From: Bacillota bacterium
Lineage (GTDB): Bacteria; Bacillota; Clostridia; Christensenellales; CAG-138
Assembly: GCA_023426265.1 (NCBI GenBank)
Contig: JAFABA010000002.1
Span: forward strand, 1-22,984
Reading direction: 5' to 3'
Length of the DNA stretch: 22,984 bases
This document shows positions 7,693 to 14,749 of this stretch, in pieces. The notes beneath the pieces were generated by a model that saw nothing but the letters and a program-made list of their open reading frames with translations, did not search any database and had not been told where the DNA came from. Position 1 is the first letter of the stretch. Every line of letters begins with the position of its first letter. Both the position numbers and the translations under genes were made by a program.

Positions 7693-8460
7693 TTACACGA
7701 CAATGAGGTTGGTCTTTTTGGAAAGAACCACCCTATCCTCCTCCTGGATGCCGTCATCCGTAATGACCATACCCAGTTCCTCCCACCTGGCCGATTCGAC
7801 CATGGAGCATTTCTGGAACTTGGAGCTGTCCAGCAGCGCGATGCTCCGCTCGCTGTTTTTAATGTAGGCATGCTTGATATCCGCATCATCAAACGTCACC
7901 GCGCAAAGCCCGTTGCGGTTTTTGACGCCGCTTGAGCCCAATATGGCGACAGAAATGCGGATGCTTCCAATAAAGTTGAGCGCCCACTGCCCGTACAGGG
8001 AGCGGTCCTTCTGCCTTAGCTTGCCGCCCAGCAGGTACACGTCGTTTTTATCGCCGTTAAACAGTTCCGCAACGGGGATGGAGCTTGTGATGATGGTCTG
8101 CCCGCTGCGCTGCGCCAAAAGCTGCGCCAGACAGTAGGATGTGCTGCCCGCGTCAAGCGCTATGGCCATCGGCTCCCCCGCAGGGATATACTTGAGCGCT
8201 TCCCTGGCGATGCGGTTTTTGGCTTCCATGTTCTCTGTGTTGCGGCGGTCGATTTCGTCTTCCTCGTTGCCGGAAATCAGCGTAGCGCCGCCATGCTCGC
8301 GCTTTAGGATGCCGCGCTCCTCCATTGCCTGCAGGTCCTTGCGTATGGTTTCGTCAGAGACATTGAGCAGCGCGATCAAGTCGGTGATGCGCACGCTGCC
8401 GTTGATTGAAAGCTGCTGCAAAATTTTGTTTCTGCGGTTGACAACACTGCTTGCGTTCAT
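7693..8460 (-). CDS. DeoR-family transcriptional regulator
   Basis: This 255-residue cytosolic repressor-type protein has an N-terminal DeoR helix-turn-helix (about 9-60, with NVSDETIRKDLQAMEERG and LKREHGGA, the DeoR signature). Its C-terminal sensor domain (about 75-235) is of the sugar-phosphate isomerase-like type, including the DAGST phosphate-binding loop (103-107) and LLGG (143-146). Such regulators usually sense a phosphorylated sugar intermediate and control the operon in which they lie. Its position inside the cluster, 10 nt before the glycyl radical enzyme gene, suggests it controls this pathway. The start ATG at 8460 has GGGAG 8 nt upstream. Palindromes just upstream (8486-8514) could be an autoregulatory site, which is inference. 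Confidence 0.93.
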   Translation of the reverse strand: MNASSVVNRRNKILQQLSINGSVRITDLIALLNVSDETIRKDLQAMEERGILKREHGGATLISGNEEDEIDRRNTENMEAKNRIAREALKYIPAGEPMAIALDAGSTSYCLAQLLAQRSGQTIITSSIPVAELFNGDKNDVYLLGGKLRQKDRSLYGQWALNFIGSIRISVAILGSSGVKNRNGLCAVTFDDADIKHAYIKNSERSIALLDSSKFQKCSMVESARWEELGMVITDDGIQEEDRVVLSKKTNLIVV

Positions 8461-8485
8461 ACCGATACTCCCGTTCCTGCTTTTC

Positions 8486-8514
8486 TATGATCATACCACC
8501 TTGGAGGCAAGGTG
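8486..8514. promoter_or_regulatory. Palindrome pair before the DeoR gene
   Basis: The 62-bp gap between aroE-like and deoR holds a perfect 10-bp palindrome, TATGATCATA (8486-8495). Next to it is a 7-bp inverted repeat, CACCTTG and CAAGGTG, around a 4-nt centre (8497-8514). There is no T-run, so an intrinsic terminator is unlikely. An operator or an mRNA hairpin separating the importer half from the glycyl radical enzyme half of the operon is possible. Confidence 0.35.
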
Positions 8515-8522
8515 TAACTTTC

Positions 8523-9341
8523 TTACTTCTTGGCGGATGAACATATTTCCATAATCACCCGTTCATACACTTCCACCGGAGCAGGTACCCCGGTATAATG
8601 CTCAAACTGCTTGTAGGACTGGTGCATAATCATCCGCACGCCGGATACCGTCGTACAGCCCGCAGCCCGCGCTTCTTTTATAAGCGTCGTCTCGATGGGG
8701 GTGAATATGATATCCATCACCACGCTATTCGGCCGGATGCGCTCACGCGTCAACAGCGTATCTTCAGATTTAAAGCCGACAGATGTACAGTTGATTAAAA
8801 TATCGTATTCCGTACCCGCATGCAACAGCCCCGGAGAACCGATGTACGAAATTTTAAATCGCTCTGCCGTGTTGCGCCCGCGTTCCGGGTCGCGATTGTA
8901 AAGCGAGATATCGCTTGTATATTGTTTCAACCCGTAAATCACGGCTTTCGCGCCGCCGCCCGCGCCCATGACGACTACCTTTTTGTCGTTCAGCGCCGTC
9001 ACCTCTTCCAAAGCGGTAATGGCTCCGTATACGTCGGTATTATAACCAATTAATCTGCCGTCTTCGTTGACGATGGTGTTGACCGCGCCAATTTCTTTGG
9101 ACATCCCGTCCATATCGTCGAGATAATCCATGATCTCTTCCTTATACGGCATCGTCACTCCCATGCCGCGGATGCCGAGCGCACGCATGGCGTCCACCGC
9201 TTCTTTCGCGCCGGAAGGCTCGAAGGATACATAGGTGTAGTTCAGGTTCATGTGGCGGAACGCCGCGTTATGCGTCTTAACGCCCATGCCGCCAATGCTT
9301 CTTGCAATGGAGCAGCACAGTACGGGGTTACTCTTCGGCAT
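8523..9341 (-). CDS. Shikimate dehydrogenase-like (AroE family) oxidoreductase
   Basis: This 272-residue NAD(P)-dependent oxidoreductase has the AroE fold. The catalytic lysine and aspartate are kept: K67 in VTMPYK and D103 in GYNTD. N88 in GAVNT and Q241 in the MHQSYKQFEHYTG helix are also kept. The dinucleotide loop is GAGGGAKAV (126-134), with YNRD (148-151) resembling the NADP-selective NRT motif. The N-terminal substrate loop is unusual: standard AroE has an HSxSP-type serine pair that binds the shikimate carboxylate, while here it reads ARSIGGMGVKTHN (13-25), losing the second serine and the proline. AGGAGG lies just before the ATG, and the gene sits 16 nt after the permease gene. Sugar-operon placement and the altered loop argue for a catabolic substrate other than shikimate, perhaps another polyol or cyclitol. 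Confidence 0.87.
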   Translation of the reverse strand: MPKSNPVLCCSIARSIGGMGVKTHNAAFRHMNLNYTYVSFEPSGAKEAVDAMRALGIRGMGVTMPYKEEIMDYLDDMDGMSKEIGAVNTIVNEDGRLIGYNTDVYGAITALEEVTALNDKKVVVMGAGGGAKAVIYGLKQYTSDISLYNRDPERGRNTAERFKISYIGSPGLLHAGTEYDILINCTSVGFKSEDTLLTRERIRPNSVVMDIIFTPIETTLIKEARAAGCTTVSGVRMIMHQSYKQFEHYTGVPAPVEVYERVIMEICSSAKK

Positions 9342-9357
9342 TGTTTCCTCCTAACAA

Positions 9358-10320
9358 TTATTTTGCTTTCGTGGTTTTGCTGGAAAGCTGCGTCTGGATC
9401 ACTTCGATATATGCTGCAAATATGATGACGGCGCCCGTCGCAATGTACTGGTAGAATGTATCCACACCCATAACAATTAGGCCGACCTTTAAGCCTGCAA
9501 ACAGGATTGCGCCCAGCACTGTGCCATACACGTTGCCGCGCCCGCCTGCCATGCTCGTTCCGCCGATAGCGGCGGCGGCGATCGCATTAAGTTCATAGCC
9601 TTGGCCTGTGGTCGGGTCGCCGGTACCCAGCTTTGCGATCTGGATTATGGCTGCAAGGGAAGTGCCGAGCATCCCAACGGCGTATACGAGCGCCTTATTT
9701 TGATCCACCTTGACGCCGGAGAGCCTTGTCGCCTCCTCGTTGCCGCCGATGGCGTATACATACATACCGTGGCGGGTCTTGCGCAGCACAATGTACATAA
9801 CGACCGCAAACAGAAAGAAGATCAGAATGGAAATGCGCACGGAAGGAATGAGTTCGCCGTCCACCATCCTGCGGTAGGTATCCGGTACACCCAGCACAGG
9901 ATAACCTTTGGTCACCACATATGCAAGGCCGCGGTAGACGGACATGGTACCCATGGTAGCAATGAAGGGCTGAAGCCTGAGCTTAGTAACGAGGATGCCG
10001 TTCAATAGACCGAGCAGGAAACCCATCACAAGGCCGATGAGAATGCAGACGACAGGGTGGACACCCGCTACCGCCGCCTGGGCTACGATCGCGCCGTCGA
10101 GCGCCAGTACGGAGCCTACGGAAAGATCGATGCCGCCTGTGATGATGACGCCGGTAATGCCAATGCCCATCAGGCCGTAGATAGTCGCCTGTTCCACAAT
10201 ATCCCGGATGTTGTTGCCGGATACATAGATGGGCTCCAGCGTGCCGAATATGATGAACATCAAAATAATCGCGAAAACTACGCTCAGCTCACGGCTGTTC
10301 TTCTTCCAAAAGTTACTCAT
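9358..10320 (-). CDS. Ribose-type (CUT2) ABC sugar permease, RbsC-like
   Basis: This 320-residue integral membrane protein of the RbsC/XylH/AraH family has about eight to ten hydrophobic segments. Family motifs are ITGGIDLSVGSVLAL near residue 60-75, GLLNGILVTKLRLQPFIATMGTMS, and AIGGTSMAGGRGNVYGTVLGA near 250-270. It forms the channel of a high-affinity importer together with the adjacent ATPase and binding protein. Its ATG overlaps the ATPase stop codon as ATGA (10317-10320), so the two are probably translationally coupled. The substrate of CUT2 importers cannot be read from the permease; members carry ribose, xylose, allose, galactose, autoinducer-2 and inositol. Confidence 0.95.
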   Translation of the reverse strand: MSNFWKKNSRELSVVFAIILMFIIFGTLEPIYVSGNNIRDIVEQATIYGLMGIGITGVIITGGIDLSVGSVLALDGAIVAQAAVAGVHPVVCILIGLVMGFLLGLLNGILVTKLRLQPFIATMGTMSVYRGLAYVVTKGYPVLGVPDTYRRMVDGELIPSVRISILIFFLFAVVMYIVLRKTRHGMYVYAIGGNEEATRLSGVKVDQNKALVYAVGMLGTSLAAIIQIAKLGTGDPTTGQGYELNAIAAAAIGGTSMAGGRGNVYGTVLGAILFAGLKVGLIVMGVDTFYQYIATGAVIIFAAYIEVIQTQLSSKTTKAK

Positions 10321-11813
10321 ACCAGACTTCCCCCCACTGCGTATGTGATAATATTCTGTTCCGCGAAATCGCTCTTTTGCAGCTCTGCGGCAATCTTTCC
10401 TTCCCGCATAATGATCATGCGGTCGCTCATGCCCATGACCTCCGTCAGTTCGGAAGAGACCATGATGATGGATTTGCCTTCTTCCACCAGCTGCTCCATC
10501 AGCTTATAAATTTCCGCTTTTGCGCCGATATCGATGCCCTTGGTGGGCTCATCCAATATGAGCACATCGGCGTCGGTAGATAGCCATTTGGCTAAGATCA
10601 CCTTTTGCGCGTTGCCGCCCGAAAGGCTGGCCGTCATAAATTCCGGGTCGTTGGGTGTTAACCCCACCTGCTTGCCGACCTTTATGGCGTTTTTGTATTT
10701 CAATTCCCGGTTGATAAACGGGCCCTTCTTGAATTTGTGTACGCAGGGGAGCGCGATATTGTCCGCATTGTTGAGGTTTTTGATAAAGCCCTCTTCCTTG
10801 CGGTTTTCGGAGATAAGCCCGATACCGGCCTTGACGCATGCGTTGGGCGAACTGTTGTCAAGCTTCTTTCCGTTGAGCGTGATGGCTCCGCTTGCCGCAG
10901 GGTCAGCGCCGAATATGGCGCGCATGACCTCGGTCCGCATGGCACCGACAAGGCCGAAGAAGCCCAAGATCTCACCCTTTCTCAATTCGAAGCTGATGTC
11001 CTCAAACCCAGCAGGTCCGCTTAGGCTCTCTACCTTCAGGACGGTTTCCGGCTCAGCGCAGCAGGGTTTTAGGCGCTGGGCGAACATAGAGACGTCGCGC
11101 CCGACCATGCTGTGCACCAACTGCTCTTCCCTGGTTTCTTTCATATCCAATGTGGTGATGTACTCGCCATCCCGCAGGACGGTAGCGCGATCGCACAGGG
11201 CAAATATTTCATCCATCTTGTGGCTGATATACAAAATCGTGATGCCCTTTGCCTTCAAATCGTTGATGATACGAAAGAGCATGTGTACCTCGGCGTTGCT
11301 CAAAGACGACGTTGGCTCATCAAAGGAGATGACCTTGGCATTGAGGTAGAGCGCCTTGGCGATCTGCACCATCTGCTTTTTGCCGGTGCTTAAGTTTTTC
11401 ATTTTTTCTTTTGCGGAAAATGTACACCCGAGCATGTCAAGAAGCTTCTGGGTCTCCTTTACCATCTGGGTGCCGTTGAGGAAGGGGCCCTTTACAATCT
11501 CGCTGCCCAGCATGAGATTTTCGGCCACCGTAAGCTCGGGAATGATGTTGATTTCCTGATGCACTTTTGCGATGCCGAACTGGATGGCCTCGTAGGCGTT
11601 ATTGAACTTGACCTGCTCCCCACCGATAAACACCTTGCCCTCCGTAGCCGGAAACATGCCGTGCAGAATGTTGAGCAAGGTGGATTTGCCCGCGCCGTTT
11701 TCACCGAGCAGCGCGTGAATCTCACCGCGGCGAACGGTAAAGGACACGTTGTGAAGCGCCCTCTGGCCCGGAAAAATTTTGGTGATGTTTTGAAATTCAA
11801 TATAGTTTTCCAT
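10317..11813 (-). CDS. Ribose-type (CUT2) ABC importer ATPase, RbsA/MglA-like
   Basis: This 498-residue protein carries two fused ABC domains, as is standard for CUT2 importers. Domain 1 has Walker A GENGAGKST (37-45), signature LSTGKKQ and Walker B with FDEPTSSL. Domain 2 has the degenerate Walker A GLVGAMRTE (no GKS, typical of this family), signature LSGGNAQK and LILDEPTKGID. It therefore probably hydrolyses ATP mainly at one composite site. The gene lies between the binding-protein gene, from which it is separated by a 149-bp gap with two stem-loops, and the permease gene, which it overlaps by 4 nt. AAGGA lies about 10 nt before the ATG. Confidence 0.96.
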   Translation of the reverse strand: MENYIEFQNITKIFPGQRALHNVSFTVRRGEIHALLGENGAGKSTLLNILHGMFPATEGKVFIGGEQVKFNNAYEAIQFGIAKVHQEINIIPELTVAENLMLGSEIVKGPFLNGTQMVKETQKLLDMLGCTFSAKEKMKNLSTGKKQMVQIAKALYLNAKVISFDEPTSSLSNAEVHMLFRIINDLKAKGITILYISHKMDEIFALCDRATVLRDGEYITTLDMKETREEQLVHSMVGRDVSMFAQRLKPCCAEPETVLKVESLSGPAGFEDISFELRKGEILGFFGLVGAMRTEVMRAIFGADPAASGAITLNGKKLDNSSPNACVKAGIGLISENRKEEGFIKNLNNADNIALPCVHKFKKGPFINRELKYKNAIKVGKQVGLTPNDPEFMTASLSGGNAQKVILAKWLSTDADVLILDEPTKGIDIGAKAEIYKLMEQLVEEGKSIIMVSSELTEVMGMSDRMIIMREGKIAAELQKSDFAEQNIITYAVGGSLV

Positions 11814-11869
11814 TTCTGCACCATCCTTATCAGGGTAATGATAGCTTACATTCAGCCATCATGTCTATG

Positions 11870-11916
11870 CTTCCTTTCTAAAGACGCTGTCATAGCCAGT
11901 GTCTTTAGAAAGGAAG
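11870..11916 (-). repeat. 20-bp near-perfect inverted repeat between binding-protein and ATPase genes
   Basis: The arms at 11870-11889 and 11897-11916 match at 19 of 20 positions around a 7-nt loop; the single mismatch could form a G-U pair in RNA. The outer arm starts CTTCCTTTCTAAAGAC. Such hairpins after a binding-protein gene commonly raise its transcript level relative to the downstream transporter genes by RNA protection, processing or partial termination. The role is inferred and the structure is visible. Confidence 0.75.
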
Positions 11917-11947
11917 TCCGGTGCAGTGCTGCTACGCTGCACCGGAC
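11916..11947 (-). terminator. GC-rich hairpin after the binding-protein gene (possible attenuator)
   Basis: Perfect 11-bp arms, GTCCGGTGCAG at 11916-11926 and CTGCACCGGAC at 11937-11947, flank a 10-nt loop. The structure starts 16 nt after the binding-protein stop. On the - strand the stem is followed by TTCCTTTCT, a pyrimidine-rich but imperfect U-tract, so partial termination is plausible. It abuts the next inverted repeat, making a tandem hairpin. Confidence 0.6.
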
Positions 11948-11962
11948 GGTTTGCATTTATGG

Positions 11963-13141
11963 TTACTGTGCGATATTGAAGCCGGTCCAGCCGATGATCT
12001 CAGTGGCGGGAACGTCAATGTTGGTGCTGTCGATGACCGCCTGCGGGGAATAGACGACCTTGGGCACATCCTGACCGGCGAGCTTGCGGATGAGCATCTC
12101 GGTGCCGATCTGGGACATGTAGAACGGGAAGGAGTCGACCGTGGCGGAGAGCTCGCCCGCCTTGATAGAGGCGCGTGCTTCACTCGTGCCATCCGTACCC
12201 ACAACCAGGCACTGGCCGAGCTTGCCCGCGGCCTTGACGGCTTCAAGCGCGCCCATGGCCATGGTATCGTTGTTCGCATAGATCGCTTTGAGGTCGGGAT
12301 ACTGCTTCAGCCAGATATCCACAACATCCTTTGCTTTCATGCGGTCCCAGTCTGCATTCTGGATGGCGACGACCTCCACCTTGGGATTGTTATTGGCAAA
12401 CCAGTTCTTGAAGCCTTCCGTCCTGGTCCTGGCCGGGGGTGCCTTGGGCAGGCCTTGTACGATTGCTACCTGGCCTTCGCCGCCGATCTTTTCGTTGACC
12501 CAGGCGGCGGCGAGCTCTGCGGCCTGCAGATGCCACGCGCCTACCGTCACGCCGATCTGGGGCATGAACGCATCGTTGACGACCGTAAGCTGGATGTTGG
12601 ATTTAAGGGCGCTTTCAATGCCGGGCAGCAGGTTGCCTTCGGAAATGGGGGAGCACAGGATGCCGGTGTATTGCTTATTGATCATATCGTTCAACACAGC
12701 GAGCTGGCCGGGTTCGTCGGTTTCACCCAGGGCTGCCCGCACATCGAGTGTGATGTTGTAGCCTGCTTCCTGCAGCGCTTTGCCCGCGGCTTCGGCGCCT
12801 TCCTTCTGCATGCGCCAGAATTCGTTTTCAAACGCCTTGCAGACATAGCCGATCTTCAGCTCGCCGTCAACCTTGGGCATGGGCCCAAGCAGCGCTTCCA
12901 CGTCCTTATACTGCACGGCTTTGTCGTAATAGTCAAAGCCCTGTTCCGCAACGTCGGCGGCGGCCAGTTCCGTGGATGCGGGAGCTTCTGTAGCTACGGG
13001 GGATTCGGTTGCCTCCGGTGCTGCTGTCCCCTCGCCCTGGGGTGCTGCGGTTGCGGCAGGGGGTTCGCTGGGGTTGGCGGCGCAGGCCACGAACGACAGC
13101 ATCATGAGCAGGGTTAATACGACGGCCATGAGTTTTTTCAT
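11963..13141 (-). CDS. Ribose-type periplasmic-binding-domain lipoprotein, RbsB-like
   Basis: This is the 392-residue substrate-binding lipoprotein of the CUT2 importer. The ATG at 13141 follows GGGAGGAAGAAACGT; the longer open frame to 13228 lacks such a site. The signal peptide MKKLMAVVLTLLMMLSFVAC ends at lipid-anchored C20. A low-complexity Pro/Ala/Thr/Glu linker follows to about residue 65, then a type-1 periplasmic binding fold (Peripla_BP_4): KIGYVCKAFENEFWRMQKEGAEAAG, the LNDMINKQYTGILCSPIS segment and YANNDTMAMGALEAVKAAG. The aromatic FWRMQ segment at the cleft is typical of sugar binding. It is the first gene of the operon and has its own near-consensus promoter. The ligand cannot be determined from sequence. 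Confidence 0.94.
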   Translation of the reverse strand: MKKLMAVVLTLLMMLSFVACAANPSEPPAATAAPQGEGTAAPEATESPVATEAPASTELAAADVAEQGFDYYDKAVQYKDVEALLGPMPKVDGELKIGYVCKAFENEFWRMQKEGAEAAGKALQEAGYNITLDVRAALGETDEPGQLAVLNDMINKQYTGILCSPISEGNLLPGIESALKSNIQLTVVNDAFMPQIGVTVGAWHLQAAELAAAWVNEKIGGEGQVAIVQGLPKAPPARTRTEGFKNWFANNNPKVEVVAIQNADWDRMKAKDVVDIWLKQYPDLKAIYANNDTMAMGALEAVKAAGKLGQCLVVGTDGTSEARASIKAGELSATVDSFPFYMSQIGTEMLIRKLAGQDVPKVVYSPQAVIDSTNIDVPATEIIGWTGFNIAQ

Positions 13142-13254
13142 ACGTTTCTTCCTCCCATTTTTCTGGTTTGAGTTGATGTGGAATTGTAGGCCGACATGCG
13201 GATTGTGCCTGGAACGTTCAGTCGTCATGAATTCTCACGCCAACTTCAGGATCA

Positions 13255-13283
13255 AATATAGCATGCGAAAACCAAGGTGTCAA
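13255..13283 (-). promoter_or_regulatory. Sigma-A-type promoter for the importer/glycyl radical enzyme operon
   Basis: On the - strand TTGACA (13283-13278) is followed after 17 nt by TATATT (13260-13255). This is a consensus -35 with one mismatch in the -10. Transcription would start near 13247, giving a leader of about 105 nt before the binding-protein start at 13141. Confidence 0.75.
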
Positions 13284-13338
13284 TAACATAAAATTGTGTT
13301 TGTTGGATTTATATTGGTGTCATGTTGGATGTGACGGG

Positions 13339-13367
13339 TTGCGAAAATCTGCGCTTTGTTGTATAAT
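13339..13367 (+). promoter_or_regulatory. Sigma-A-type promoter for the ribokinase-like gene
   Basis: TTGCGA (13339-13344) and a perfect TATAAT (13362-13367) are separated by 17 nt. Transcription would start near 13374, about 200 nt before the ribokinase ATG. Two TGTTGGAT copies lie immediately upstream of the -35. Confidence 0.75.
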
Positions 13368-13572
13368 TTGTACGCGAAAAAGAATTTCTTCTTATATCGT
13401 TATCTGATTTTCCTAGGTTACTTGGCCTTTCTTTAAGGTCGGCTTGTATAGGGTTCTCTGATAAACAATGGGGTTCCGTTTACGCGCGGAGTGTCGCATT
13501 GTATCACACATTGTTGGATTTTGTCTCGTGTTTATGCAGAATTCCAAAATACCAACCAATAAGGAGCATTTT

Positions 13573-14517
13573 ATGAGCATCACCATCGCGGTACTGGGCA
13601 GCATCAACCATGATATTGTAGCCAAAGCCGTGCGGCTTCCGCATGTGGGCGAAACCGTGGACGGGTCTGGGGTGGACATGTATTTGGGCGGCAAGGGTAC
13701 CAACCAGGCCGTACAGGCGCGGCTTTTGGGCGCGGAGACATACTTTATTGGCTGCATCGGCGCGGACGCGCAGGGCGAAAGCGTACGGGGAAATCTCAAA
13801 AACCAGGGCGTTGATGACAAGTTCCTTTATACCCTGCCGGACCAACGAACGGGCTGCGCCGTCATTTATGTGGATGCAAATGGGGACAATATGCTGGTAC
13901 ATGCGCCGGGCGCTAACAAGGCTATTACCAGGGAGATTGTGGATTCTGCAAAAACGCAGATTCAGCAAGCCGGGGTGTTCATCACACAAAATGAAATCAA
14001 TGCCGATATGGTGGAATACGGTCTTTCCATCGCCAGGTCTCTGGGCGTTATCACCATATTAAATCCCGCGCCCGCCGTTCCCATACCGGACGACGTGTTC
14101 CCGCTGATAGATTATATCACCCCCAACGAAACGGAAAGCGAAGCGTACACCGGTATTTTGCGCGCCAACATGCCGCTGGAGCAGTGGGCACGCGCCAACG
14201 CGGAGTGGTTCCTGCAAAAGGGCGTGAAAAAGGTGTGCATCACCATGGGGGATAAAGGCGCGTATTATTACGACGGGAGGCAGGAAGTAATAAAAAAAGC
14301 GTTCCGCATCAAGGCCGTGGACACGACCGCCGCGGGCGACGCTTTTAACGGCGGCCTGGCCTATGGCATTGCAAACGGTTGGGAGATTGAAAAAGGCATG
14401 CTCCTTGGCAGCGCCTGCGGCGCAATGGCTGCAATGACCATCGGCGCGCAGAATTCGCTAAGGCACATGGACGATGTGCTGCACTACTTAAAAACGGCGG
14501 GCTATGCGCTTGCCTAG
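13573..14517 (+). CDS. Ribokinase-like PfkB-family sugar kinase
   Basis: This is a 314-residue carbohydrate kinase. The ATG at 13573 has AAGGAG 6 nt upstream; the frame is open back to 13468 without a comparable site. N-terminal IAVLGSINHDIV and GGKGTNQAVQARLLG (39-53) form the sugar-binding region. ITPNETE (182-188) is the conserved NxxE region. DTTAAGDAFNGG (250-261) contains the catalytic base D256 and the anion hole, in the DTxAAGD form usual for ribokinases. It phosphorylates a sugar with ATP, probably one entering through the divergently encoded ribose-type importer. The shared divergent regulatory region supports this link. The true substrate could be ribose, but the neighbouring epimerase and glycyl radical enzyme suggest a less common sugar or polyol. 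Confidence 0.93.
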   Translation: MSITIAVLGSINHDIVAKAVRLPHVGETVDGSGVDMYLGGKGTNQAVQARLLGAETYFIGCIGADAQGESVRGNLKNQGVDDKFLYTLPDQRTGCAVIYVDANGDNMLVHAPGANKAITREIVDSAKTQIQQAGVFITQNEINADMVEYGLSIARSLGVITILNPAPAVPIPDDVFPLIDYITPNETESEAYTGILRANMPLEQWARANAEWFLQKGVKKVCITMGDKGAYYYDGRQEVIKKAFRIKAVDTTAAGDAFNGGLAYGIANGWEIEKGMLLGSACGAMAAMTIGAQNSLRHMDDVLHYLKTAGYALA

Positions 14518-14646
14518 GCTGGCATCTTTGGACGGCGTCTTGTCAACGCTGAACCGGTTTACTATCTAAACAAAGTTGCAATTGGCATACTTCATGCGTT
14601 ATATGCAAGAGAAAATAGCGGATAGAATTTTAGCGAGCAGAATAGT

Positions 14647-14685
14647 TAGCGGTCGGGACTACATATTTTGTAGATCCGACCGCTA
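14647..14685 (+). terminator. Strong hairpin between convergent clusters
   Basis: Perfect 10-bp arms, TAGCGGTCGG (14647-14656) and CCGACCGCTA (14676-14685), enclose a second 4-bp stem (CTAC with GTAG) and a 7-nt A/T loop. TATTTTC follows on the + strand, so it can end ribokinase transcription. It also lies 65 nt past the amidohydrolase stop on the - strand, but without a U-tract in that direction. The rest of 14518-14749 shows no gene. Confidence 0.7.
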
Positions 14686-14749
14686 TATTTTCAAAATTAA
14701 GGACTTAACTTCGAAGTCGGCCGCGCTCTTCCCTTGTGGTGCAAAAAGC

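Larger units (their letters stand above)
13142..13572. other. 431-bp divergent regulatory region
   Basis: This gap separates the - strand transporter operon from the + strand ribokinase gene. It holds two convincing, outward-facing promoters (13255-13283 - and 13339-13367 +). The octamer TGTTGGAT occurs at 13301-13308 and 13323-13330, 22 nt apart (two helical turns), and again at 13512-13519. The ribokinase leader is about 200 nt long. I see no clear riboswitch or terminator fold in it, and no convincing catabolite-repression (cre) site. Confidence 0.6.

Noticed and set aside
7683..7892. N-terminal extension of the glycyl radical enzyme frame
   Set aside because: It overlaps deoR in another frame, is Ser/Arg/Trp-rich and unlike the family. 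The ATG at 7682 has a good ribosome binding site.
11921..13117. 398-codon + strand open frame opposite the RbsB-like gene
   Set aside because: It is fully antisense to a clear binding-protein gene, matches no family I know, and its composition is that of a mirror of GC-biased codons.
13142..13228. Longer start for the RbsB-like lipoprotein
   Set aside because: It would bury the signal peptide. The ATG at 13141 follows GGGAGG and begins the signal peptide.
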